Source: Senegalimassilia anaerobia JC110
GTDB taxonomy: Bacteria > Actinomycetota > Coriobacteriia > Coriobacteriales > Eggerthellaceae
NCBI RefSeq assembly: GCF_000236865.1
Contig: NZ_HE611017.1
Coordinates: forward strand, 84,356 to 130,716
Length of the DNA stretch: 46,361 nt
Direction: 5' to 3'
Shown here: piece by piece, positions 39,599 through 46,361 of the stretch
How positions within the stretch are numbered: position 1 is the first letter of the stretch
How the letters are laid out: each line of letters starts with the position of its first letter
Program-made: the position numbers and the translations under genes
The notes under the pieces: model-generated
What the model saw: only the letters and a program-made list of their open reading frames with translations
Database searches by the model: none
Told to the model about the DNA's origin: nothing

Positions 39599-39925
39599 AT
39601 GATACCCATTGAAGAGTTCGAAGAGATTTACAACTTGATTCCTGGCGAGCCCGAGTTCGAGCTTTGGTTCGACGAAGACGGCCCCAGCTATATGATCATC
39701 AAGTATGCCGATTGCGCTACTTTCCAGCGTTGCGGTAACGGGCCCCACAGCAGTGGTGAGTTCGAATACCCAAGCCTAGACGCACTTCTTGGCGCCAATC
39801 TCCTCGACGGATTGAATCTTCGCAGGGACTGGAGTCGTATTCAAGGCATCATCGCATCGGACAGCTGGCGTCTAAACAGCCCGAACGACCTTCAACATCT
39901 GAAACAACATTATCATCGCAACTAA
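39599..39925 (+). CDS. Small acidic protein, unknown function
   Basis: 108 residues. ATG at 39599 with AAGAAGGA upstream. Acidic N-terminal half (EEFEEIYNLIPGEPEFELWF) with likely strands, and a histidine-rich C-terminus. Its size and fold feel like small immunity or single-domain proteins of accessory regions, but no family is recognised. It stands alone and faces the opposite way to the two-gene module. Confidence 0.5.
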   Translation: MIPIEEFEEIYNLIPGEPEFELWFDEDGPSYMIIKYADCATFQRCGNGPHSSGEFEYPSLDALLGANLLDGLNLRRDWSRIQGIIASDSWRLNSPNDLQHLKQHYHRN

Positions 39926-40108
39926 AGCTCGCGTGTCACATCCGGCCACCATGCGGACAAAAGCTATGCCCCGCATGCAAGCAGGTCAGAAGACCGGCTG
40001 ATCGTCTAAGACCGAACCCCACTACTAACCCCAAGAAGCCCCGAGCAGCACCGCAAGCGCTATCCGGGCAAGCACACATTCGCCCGCCGCTGGCCGCCCC
40101 CCAAAAAT

Positions 40109-40140
40109 CCCCCGGCAGCGCCACACAGCGCTGCCGGGGG
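40109..40140 (-). terminator. Terminator after the dihydroorotase-like gene
   Basis: CCCCCGGCAGCGC and GCGCTGCCGGGGG pair perfectly (13 bp). On the minus strand ATTTTTGG follows. It closes the leftward operon 42681-40187. Confidence 0.8.
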
Positions 40141-40186
40141 AAACCTCACAGCAAGCAACCTTTACCCCGCGTCAACCCGGGGGCCC

Positions 40187-41461
40187 TTACTCGCCGTCCT
40201 CGTATACCACGTTGCCGGCGCAGATGGTGTACTTCACCTTCCCGTAAAGGTCCTCTCCCGCAAACGGGGTGTTCGCCGCCTTCGAGACGAACTTCGGTCC
40301 CACATGCCAGCGTTCGCCTTCGTTGAAGATCACCAGGTCGGCGTCGGCGCCTTCCGCGATCGCGCCTTTCTCCAGCTTGTAGAGCTTCGCCGGGTTCAGG
40401 CTCATCTTCTCGATCAGCTGCATAAGCGTCAGATGCCCCTTGCGCACAAGGTTCGTGATGCCCAGGGCAAGCGCGGTCTCCAGCCCGATGATGCCGCTGG
40501 GCGCCTCGGCGAACGGCTTGGCCTTCTCCTCGGCGGAATGCGGCGCGTGGTCGGTGGCGATGATGTCGATCGCGCCGTCCTTCAGGCCCTCGATGATGGC
40601 GTAGCGGTCCGCCTGCGTTCGCAGCGGCGGGTTCATCTTCGCCATCGTGCCCTTCTCCAGCACGGCGTCCTCGGTCAGCGAGAAATGGTGCGGTGTGGCC
40701 TCGGCCGTCACATGCGCGCCCATCTCCTTCGCCAGGCGCACCAGCTGCACGGAGTTCGCCGAGCTGATGTGCTGGATGTTCACCCGCGCGCCCGTGTGCA
40801 GCGCCAGCATGCAGTCGCGCGCCACCAGCACGTCCTCGGCCAGCGCCGGCGCGCCGCCCAGCCCCAGCGCCTTCGACACGGCACCCTGGTTCACGCCCGG
40901 CGACTCGATGAACGCGCGGTCCTCCTCATGGAACGAAAGCGGCAGGTCGAGCTTCGCCGCGCGCTCCATCGCGCACTTGACCAGGGCCTCGTCCATCAAC
41001 GGGATGCCATCGTCGGTGAATCCCGCGGCCCCGTGGGCGGCAAGCTCCTCCATGTCCACCAGCTCGCGCCCCTGCATGCCGCGGCTGATGGTCGCGCACG
41101 TCAGCACGTTGATGCCGCAGCGCGCCCCGCGCTCGAGCACGTAACCGAGCGTCTCCACGTTGTCCACGGGCGGCTTCGTGTTCGCCATGCACACCACGCT
41201 GGTGAACCCGCCCGCGGCGGCCGACGCGGCGCCGCTTTCGATGTCCTCCTTGTACGTGAAGCCCGGATCGCGAAAGTGCACGTGCACGTCCACCAGGCCC
41301 GGAGCCACCACGCAGCCCTTCGCCTCGATGATGCGCTCATAGTCCTCCGAGCGCTGGTACTTGCCGATTTTCGCTATCTTGCCGCCGTCTATCACCAGGT
41401 CGAGCACATCGTCGATGCCGCGCGCAGGGTCGATGACGCGGCCGTCTTTCACCAGGATCAT
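40187..41461 (-). CDS. Dihydroorotase-like cyclic amidohydrolase
   Basis: 424 residues. Amidohydrolase motifs: D-V-H-V-H-F-R-D-P-G at residues 58-67, GGFTSVVCMANTKPPVDN, ATPHHFSLTED, DHAPHSAEEK and GIIGLETALALG, the last two characteristic of class I dihydroorotase. It opens or closes the dihydroorotate ring; allantoinase or hydantoinase are the alternatives. Its ATG overlaps the stop of the N-carbamoyl hydrolase gene by four bases (ATGA). Pairing with that enzyme and a divergent carrier, without other pyr genes, points to catabolism rather than pyrimidine synthesis. Confidence 0.75.
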   Translation of the reverse strand: MILVKDGRVIDPARGIDDVLDLVIDGGKIAKIGKYQRSEDYERIIEAKGCVVAPGLVDVHVHFRDPGFTYKEDIESGAASAAAGGFTSVVCMANTKPPVDNVETLGYVLERGARCGINVLTCATISRGMQGRELVDMEELAAHGAAGFTDDGIPLMDEALVKCAMERAAKLDLPLSFHEEDRAFIESPGVNQGAVSKALGLGGAPALAEDVLVARDCMLALHTGARVNIQHISSANSVQLVRLAKEMGAHVTAEATPHHFSLTEDAVLEKGTMAKMNPPLRTQADRYAIIEGLKDGAIDIIATDHAPHSAEEKAKPFAEAPSGIIGLETALALGITNLVRKGHLTLMQLIEKMSLNPAKLYKLEKGAIAEGADADLVIFNEGERWHVGPKFVSKAANTPFAGEDLYGKVKYTICAGNVVYEDGE

Positions 41462-42681
41462 AGCGCCTCTTCCTTCAAATGCTCGTACATCACCATCGCG
41501 CCGTCGAGGATCGATTCGATGGTGGCGAACTCCTTCTTGTTGTGGCTGATGCCCTTCACGCACGGGATGAACACCATGCCCGTGTCGCAGATGTGCGCGA
41601 ACGACATGGCGTCGTGACCTGCGCCGCTGATCATCAGCCGATGCGGGATGCGCAGGCGCTTCGCCGCGTCGAGCAGCTTCTGCTGGGTCTCGGACGACAT
41701 TTCGATGGGCGGGATGTCGGAGGTTTTCTCGCGGAAGTACTTGAGGCGGCGCTTCTCGCAGATGCGCGTGCACGCGGCCTTCAGGCGCGCCTCCATGCGG
41801 TCGAGGCTGGCCACGTCGATGCCGCGCATGTCGATGCCCAGCTCCACCTCGCCGGGGATGACGTTGAGCGCGTTGGGATGGTTCGTTATGACGCCCACCG
41901 TGGCCACGGACTGGTGCATGGCCTCGGATTTGCCGATCTCCTCGACTTCCAAGATGATCTCGGCCGCCGCCGCGAGCGCGTCGGAGCGCATGCCCATGGG
42001 CGTGGCACCCGAATGCTCCGCGTTGCCGTGCACGTGCACCTTGAAGCGGCGCGGGCCGGCGATGGTGCTCACGATGCCCACGGCGTCGCCGTATTCCTCC
42101 AGGACCTTGCCTTGCTCGATGTGCAGCTCAAGGTACTCGCGAATGCCCTGGATACGCTCGGGCGTCAGGCTGTAGCCCTTGCGGTCGAACACCTCGTGCA
42201 GCGTTTCGCCCTGTTTGCTCACGGCCTCGCCCACGTCGTGCTTGTAGATCTCTTTGGTGATAAGGCCGCTGCCGATAGTGCTCCTGCCGAAGTTGCTGGA
42301 CTCCTCGCAGCGCATGGCGCCCACGCGAATGGGCAGGTCAAGGCCATCGCGTTCGACCCAGCCCATCACCAGCAGCCCGGCGATGATGCCCGCGACGCCG
42401 TCGTAGCGCCCGCCTTCGATCACCGAATCCAGGTGCGAGCCGACCAGCCAATAGGGCTCGTCCATGCTATACCGCGGACGGTACAGGTAGGTGTTGCCCA
42501 CCTGATCGGCGAAGTGGCCGTAGCCCTTCTCCTCGCCGAGCGCGCACAGGGCCCGGTGCATCTCGTCCTCGACCTCGGTGTAGCCAAGCCGGGTCACGCC
42601 GCCCGACTCGCAGCTGCCGATGCCGTAGAACCGGTCGAAAAGGTATTCTGCATACTCAACGTCTTCGATAGCGTGCCGCAT
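41458..42681 (-). CDS. N-carbamoyl-L-amino-acid hydrolase / allantoate amidohydrolase family (M20)
   Basis: 407 residues, zinc-dependent M20 amidohydrolase. Metal ligands are visible: H83-L-D85 in GSHLDSVIEGGRYDGVAG (D94 next), the CEESSNFG glutamates, LELHIEQGKVLEEYG and SGAGHDAM. Such enzymes remove the carbamoyl group from ureido acids such as N-carbamoyl-aspartate or allantoate. AAAGGAG precedes the ATG at 42681. With the dihydroorotase-like enzyme it would convert dihydroorotate via ureidosuccinate to aspartate, CO2 and ammonia, or the matching allantoin/hydantoin route. Confidence 0.8.
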   Translation of the reverse strand: MRHAIEDVEYAEYLFDRFYGIGSCESGGVTRLGYTEVEDEMHRALCALGEEKGYGHFADQVGNTYLYRPRYSMDEPYWLVGSHLDSVIEGGRYDGVAGIIAGLLVMGWVERDGLDLPIRVGAMRCEESSNFGRSTIGSGLITKEIYKHDVGEAVSKQGETLHEVFDRKGYSLTPERIQGIREYLELHIEQGKVLEEYGDAVGIVSTIAGPRRFKVHVHGNAEHSGATPMGMRSDALAAAAEIILEVEEIGKSEAMHQSVATVGVITNHPNALNVIPGEVELGIDMRGIDVASLDRMEARLKAACTRICEKRRLKYFREKTSDIPPIEMSSETQQKLLDAAKRLRIPHRLMISGAGHDAMSFAHICDTGMVFIPCVKGISHNKKEFATIESILDGAMVMYEHLKEEAL

Positions 42682-42858
42682 AGCTTCTCCTTTCGCATAT
42701 CGGCATAGTAATCCAACACGCTGCAGCGACCCGCGACCACCACTGAAACCGCACTTCACAGGCAGAAAGCACGGTTTATGCGCCGCGATGGGCCCACGCA
42801 ACCGACGCTCTCCCGGCCGTTGTATTTCAGGAACGTAAATTCTGCAATAAACCCTTGC

Positions 42859-42881
42859 AAATACTCGATATGAGAGTATTT
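42859..42881. promoter_or_regulatory. Operator-like inverted repeat between divergent genes
   Basis: AAATACTC (42859-42866) and GAGTATTT (42874-42881) form a perfect 8-bp inverted repeat around seven bases, in an AT-rich stretch of the 240-base divergent gap. It suits a dimeric regulator controlling both directions. No regulator gene is adjacent in this window. Confidence 0.5.
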
Positions 42882-42924
42882 TCATTGAAAGTTTGACCGC
42901 TTGCGGAATGGGATGGAAATCACT

Positions 42925-44142
42925 ATGCCACACAAAGAAAAAGCTTCCGAGATGAAGCACTACGCCGGCAAAGCCGTGTTCTCCGCGGCTATCGGCCACG
43001 CGCTCGACGGCCTGGACCTCATGATCTTGAGCTTCGCGCTCTCCGGCATCATCGCCACCTTCGGCGTTGACAACGCCACCGCCGGCTCGCTCACGTCCAT
43101 CACGCTGGCGGGCGCCTTCCTAGGCGGCCTGGTCTTCGGCACGCTGGCCGACAAGCTCGGCCGCATCAGGGTGCTCACCTACTCGGTCATCTTCTTCGGC
43201 GTGTTCACCCTGTGCTCGGCCTTCGCCCCCAACTTCGAGCTGATGGCGCTGTTCCGCTTCCTGGCGGGCCTGGGCATCGGCGCCGAGTTCGGCCTGGGCA
43301 TGGCCATCGCCTCCGAGGTTTCCAGCCCCGCTAATCGCGCGAAGGCCACTTCCGCCGTCGGCCTGGGCTTCCAGGTAGGCGTGCTGGTCGCCTCGCTGGC
43401 TTCCGCGCCCATCATCGCCGCCTTCGGCTGGCGCGGCCTGTTCGCGGTCGGCGTCGTTCCCGCCATCATCGCCATCATCATCCGCGCGTTCGTTCCCGAG
43501 CCGCCCATCTTCGAAGAGCACAAGGCCTCCGGCAAAAAGCACGGCAACCTGACCAGCCTGTTCAATTCGCCCACGCGCATCAAGTATTCCGTGATCATCA
43601 TCATCCTGTGCACCGTGCAGAACGCCGGCTACTTCGGCATCATGACCTGGCTGCCGAAGTATCTCAACGGCGAGCTTGGCCTGAGCCTGACCTCCACCGG
43701 CATGTGGACCGCTGTCACCGTCATCGGCATGATGATCGGCATCTCGGTGTTCGGCTGGCTGGCCGACAAGGCCGGCCGTCGCCCCGCGTTCTGGACCTTC
43801 CAGATCGGCGCCGCCGTCATGATCATCATCTACAGCCAGCTGACCAACCCCACGGCGCTGCTGTTCGGCGGCTTCTTCATGGGCATGTTCGCCAACGGCA
43901 TGATCGGCGGCTACGGCACGCTGATCGCCGAGCTGTTCCCCACCGAGGTGCGCGGCACGGCGCAGACCGCGTTGTACAACGCCGGCCGATTCATCGGCGG
44001 CGCGTCGGCCCCGGTTGTCATCCCTATCATCGCCGCCGGCCACGGCTTCGGCTTCGCCATCGGCTGCGTGGCCTGCATCTACGTGGTCGCGTTCATCGCC
44101 ATGTTCTTCCTGCCCGAGAAGAAGGGCTCCGACCTGGAGTAA
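42925..44142 (+). CDS. MFS transporter, metabolite:H+ symporter type
   Basis: 405 residues with twelve helices. Signatures GTLADKLGRIRVLTYS after helix 2, RFLAGLGIGAEFGLGMAIASE in helix 4, GWLADKAGRRPAFW in the second half and LFPTEVRGTAQTALYNAGR place it with acid symporters. It probably imports the substrate of the divergent amidohydrolase pair, for example orotate, dihydroorotate or a ureide. Three starts (TTG 42901, ATG 42913, ATG 42925) are possible; none has a strong ribosome site. Confidence 0.8.
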   Translation: MPHKEKASEMKHYAGKAVFSAAIGHALDGLDLMILSFALSGIIATFGVDNATAGSLTSITLAGAFLGGLVFGTLADKLGRIRVLTYSVIFFGVFTLCSAFAPNFELMALFRFLAGLGIGAEFGLGMAIASEVSSPANRAKATSAVGLGFQVGVLVASLASAPIIAAFGWRGLFAVGVVPAIIAIIIRAFVPEPPIFEEHKASGKKHGNLTSLFNSPTRIKYSVIIIILCTVQNAGYFGIMTWLPKYLNGELGLSLTSTGMWTAVTVIGMMIGISVFGWLADKAGRRPAFWTFQIGAAVMIIIYSQLTNPTALLFGGFFMGMFANGMIGGYGTLIAELFPTEVRGTAQTALYNAGRFIGGASAPVVIPIIAAGHGFGFAIGCVACIYVVAFIAMFFLPEKKGSDLE

Positions 44143-44210
44143 CGGGCTGCAAGCTGGCATGGCGCGCCGAGTGCGCTATGCCAGTTCGATCACGCTTGCA
44201 AGTTTGCAAA

Positions 44211-44242
44211 GGCGTCGTCCCCGCAAGGGGCGGCGCCTTTTT
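44211..44242 (+). terminator. Terminator of the MFS gene
   Basis: GGCGTCGTCCCC and GGGGCGGCGCC fold around GCAA, followed by TTTTTG. It is about 70 bases after the stop at 44142. Confidence 0.75.
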
Positions 44243-44533
44243 GTTGCAGCTAGCACGAAAAACGCGACGACTCACCGACCCCCTGTCACGCTGTCGCGAC
44301 ACGCCCGGCACCGTTGCGCTCGCCCATACCCTGTCGCAAGATCGAAAAGACGATACGTCTGCGTTTTAACCTCGCATCCGGCACTAGCCCGCTTCGGGAA
44401 AGCCTCATACGCCCAGCTCACAGGCTTGGACGATTGCAGGCTACTGCGCCGTACGCCATTTAAACACAGACGTATCGACTTTCCGCCCCGCAGCACCCGT
44501 TCCCAATGCGACGCATGCGGGCCGGGCATCAAA

Positions 44534-44564
44534 AAAGCCCCTGCGCAGCACACGCAGGGGCTTT
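44534..44564 (-). terminator. Terminator of the cold-shock gene
   Basis: AAAGCCCCTGCG and CGCAGGGGCTTT form a 12-bp stem; on the minus strand it ends in CTTTTTTG. It lies 27 bases after the stop of the gene. Confidence 0.85.
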
Positions 44565-44591
44565 CAGCTACCTGTTTAAGAAAGCGGTGGG

Positions 44592-44795
44592 TTACAGACG
44601 AACCACGTTGCTTGCCTGGAGCTTGCCGTTCTGACCAGTGGTCACGTCGAAGGAAACAGCCTGGCCCTCGTCGAGGGTCTTGAAGCCGTCCATCTTGATC
44701 TCAGAGAAGTGCACGAACAGGTCCTCGCCGTCGTTCTGAGAGATGAAGCCGTAACCCTTCTCGGGGTTAAACCACTTAACAGTACCTTCCGCCAT
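44592..44795 (-). CDS. cspA: Cold-shock protein (CspA family)
   Basis: 67 residues, full-length. Begins [19 protein letters not shown] with the RNP1 motif KGYGFI, then RNP2 LFVHF, as in CspA/CspB RNA chaperones that bind single-stranded nucleic acid. GAGGA lies before the ATG at 44795. A possible -10 (TATGAT, minus strand) at 44892-44897 would give a leader of about 90 bases, which in cold-shock genes often folds as a temperature-responsive element; no specific structure was checked. Confidence 0.95.
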   Translation of the reverse strand: MAEGTVKWFNPEKGYGFISQNDGEDLFVHFSEIKMDGFKTLDEGQAVSFDVTTGQNGKLQASNVVRL

Positions 44796-45179
44796 TTTAA
44801 ATCCTCTTTTCTCTCCCGCGCTATCGCACGGGGGTAACACTGCGCGTTGCATGGCGGCAACACTCGCCCTCACCTCGAGAGCACGCGTTCCATCATACGC
44901 TAACAGCCAAAGAAAACGTCCGGGAATCTGGCAGGGCGGGAAGATTTAACGTTGTGTTGTCAATGCAGCGCGATCGGCGGCCGGAAAGGAGGGGCGACCC
45001 CGATGGACTCGCCGCAGGCAGCATCCAGACGCAGCGCCAGAAACGATCGCGGGCGCAGGCGCCAACCGGGCTTGTCGACGGGTTAACCGGCAAACTGCCC
45101 GCCGGCATGCAAGGACCCGAGCAGCCCGTCGCCAGCCCTACCTTGCGCGGAACCCCAGAAGGCTACGGCACTGACGGCA
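44796..45179. other. Leader and promoter region of the cold-shock gene
   Basis: No gene supported. A -10-like box for the leftward cold-shock gene lies at 44892-44897. The remainder up to 45179 separates it from the RNA methyltransferase gene. Confidence 0.4.
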
Positions 45180-46010
45180 CTACCTCGCGCGCAGCTCCCA
45201 AAACGCTACGGCGCTGGCGGCGGCGACGTTGAGGCTGTCCACGCCGTGAGCCATGGGGATCTTCACCGTGTAGTCGCAGGCGGCGATGGTCGAGGGGAAC
45301 AGGCCCGCTCCCTCGGTGCCGAGCACCATAGCCAAGCGCTCGCACTCGGCAAGCCGTGGGTCGCCCAGCGCAAGCGAGCGGTCCTCGAGCGCTAGCGCCG
45401 CCACCTTGAACCCGGCTGCATGCAGCAGCGGGACGCCCTCGGCGGCCCATTGGCGCTGCGTGCCGATGCGCGTCCACGGCACCTGCAGCACCGTGCCCTG
45501 GCTCGTACGGCTGGCGCGGCGGAACAGCGGGTCGTGGCATGAGGGCGTGACCAGCACGGCATCGATGCCGAACGCGTGCGCGGCACGGAATGCGCTGCCG
45601 ATGTTGGCGTAGTTGCCCACGTCCTCGAGCACGGCAATGCGGCAGGCGCCAGCGAGCAGCTGCGCAGGATCGGGCAGCGCAGGGCGCTCGAAGGCCGCCA
45701 CGGGACCACGCACGATCTTGTAGCCGGTGACCTGGGAGAATAATGCGTCGGGGACGCACAGCACCGGGCAGTCGGGGTGCTGCGCGAGCAGCTGGCGAGC
45801 GAGCAGCGCGGCGTCGCCGGCCCAGGACTCGCTTACCAGGAAGGAGCGAGGACGGGCGCCGGCCTCGATAGCCGCCGCGATAACCGCGCGCGACTCCGCC
45901 ATGAACAAGCCGGCAGGCGCATCGGGCCAATCGGCCAAATCGGCATCGCGCACACGCGCATACGGCGCCAAGCGCTCATCATTTGCGCTGGTCAAGTGTT
46001 CATACGGCAT
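45180..46010 (-). CDS. SpoU/TrmH-family RNA 2'-O-methyltransferase
   Basis: 276 residues. The SPOUT motifs are clear: motif 1 LEDVGNYANIGSAFRAAHAFG, motif 2 AMVLGTEGAGL and motif 3 KIPMAHGVDSLNVAAASAVAF, which make the knotted SAM site. The N-terminal 100 residues form the substrate-binding domain (FMAESRAVIAAAIEAG). It methylates ribose in tRNA or rRNA; the exact target cannot be read from sequence. It stands alone. Confidence 0.85.
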   Translation of the reverse strand: MPYEHLTSANDERLAPYARVRDADLADWPDAPAGLFMAESRAVIAAAIEAGARPRSFLVSESWAGDAALLARQLLAQHPDCPVLCVPDALFSQVTGYKIVRGPVAAFERPALPDPAQLLAGACRIAVLEDVGNYANIGSAFRAAHAFGIDAVLVTPSCHDPLFRRASRTSQGTVLQVPWTRIGTQRQWAAEGVPLLHAAGFKVAALALEDRSLALGDPRLAECERLAMVLGTEGAGLFPSTIAACDYTVKIPMAHGVDSLNVAAASAVAFWELRAR

Positions 46011-46361
46011 AGCGCGTTTCCCTTCGTCTGCAAAAGCTGGTGAGTCAATGCCACACGGGGCGATCGATTCATTATCTCAGATATGATAAGGCTCCGTCGC
46101 GTTGCCAACGGAGCCTTACCTGCAGTTGATAAATGCGGCGAATAGATAGCCGTCGCACGAAAATTTGCACAAAAGTTTTTTGAAGGTGCGGCAGTGCATG
46201 CGCACGCACTGCCGCGGGTAAGCGCTTAGACGCCGGCGCGGGATGGTCAACCGCGCCGGTCTTTGAGCCCTGCGACGACGGACACGACGTCCTGGCGCGG
46301 GCCGGTCCCTAAAAGGACGGGCGAGCGGGGCCGGCGAAAAGGCTAAGCGGTGATGACGGTG
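46011..46361. other. Non-coding right end with hairpins
   Basis: No gene supported. It holds the hairpin AAGGCTCCGT/ACGGAGCCTT (46088-46117), the palindrome at 46190-46213, a GC-rich hairpin CCGGCGCGG/CCGCGCCGG (46233-46259) followed by TCTTTG, and a small GTCC/GGAC hairpin near 46306-46319. The sequence changes in character after about 46130, possibly the edge of another element. Confidence 0.45.
46190..46213. repeat. Near-perfect 24-base palindrome
   Basis: GGCAGTGC and GCACTGCC flank ATGCGCAC, with only two central positions breaking symmetry. Its right half GCGCACGCACTGC differs by one base from GCGCACGCAGTGC in the parA-upstream repeat. It may be an operator or centromere-like site. Confidence 0.45.

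Noticed and set aside
40187-41461. Biosynthetic pyrC as part of a pyrimidine operon
   Set aside because: No other pyr gene is nearby and the gene is translationally coupled to a carbamoyl amino acid hydrolase, which fits degradation better. Not excluded.
46088-46117. Possible tRNA or riboswitch in the right end
   Set aside because: Only simple hairpins are visible; no cloverleaf, CCA end or known aptamer motif could be made out.

Overview
This is a GC-rich bacterial window with two parts: an integrated plasmid-like element on the left (about 1 to 16,400) and an anaerobe chromosome on the right (16,400 to 46,361). The chromosome resembles the Coriobacteriia, most likely Eggerthellaceae. That placement is inference from three things: high GC, a LuxR regulator fused to a 12-helix membrane domain (typical of gut Eggerthella relatives), and a crotonobetaine/carnitine-type CoA operon next to many MFS carriers. 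No rRNA, tRNA or CRISPR array was seen.

Element, rightward half (1-6,340). Small, mostly acidic genes lie head to tail: ArdA antirestriction protein, two YraN-like proteins that lack the catalytic lysine, a DUF3846 protein, a HicAB toxin-antitoxin pair with an unusually short HicB, and several unrecognised genes. The most striking feature is a structured leader of about 110 bases found in front of eight of these gene units. Each copy has a small hairpin, a second hairpin, and an intrinsic terminator that competes with the second hairpin for the same strand. A constant, CTAG-containing ribosome-binding segment follows in seven copies; the eighth is diverged but keeps the competing pairings through compensatory changes. 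It looks like a serial attenuator or antitermination system, or a homologous cassette joint, for an anti-defence gene array.

Element, leftward half (14,836-6,307). This strand carries a replication initiator with iteron-like repeats inside its own gene, a zinc-ribbon protein, ParA and ParB with an inverted repeat at the promoter, a DivIVA-like protein, small membrane proteins, a RecQ helicase without HRDC, and unknown genes. A tyrosine integrase faces the chromosomal side.

Chromosome. 16,834-25,841 is a CaiD/MFS/esterase/CaiA/CaiB/CaiC/MFS cluster for CoA-dependent metabolism of carnitine or a related acid. Most of its gene gaps hold a hairpin. Next come a flavodoxin-like gene with a low-complexity insert, the LuxR-membrane regulator, a winged-helix gene, an HsmA-family membrane protein with a TetR regulator, two tandem paralogous lipoproteins and a second RecQ with HRDC. 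35,284-40,100 is a scarred accessory stretch: a truncated ATP-grasp-like gene, gene fragments, and a compact two-gene module (a glycine-rich membrane protein plus a candidate PD-(D/E)XK protein) that I do not recognise as a described system. The window closes with a divergent dihydroorotase / N-carbamoyl hydrolase / MFS cluster sharing an operator-like inverted repeat, a cold-shock protein, a SpoU-type RNA methyltransferase, and a palindrome-rich non-coding end.
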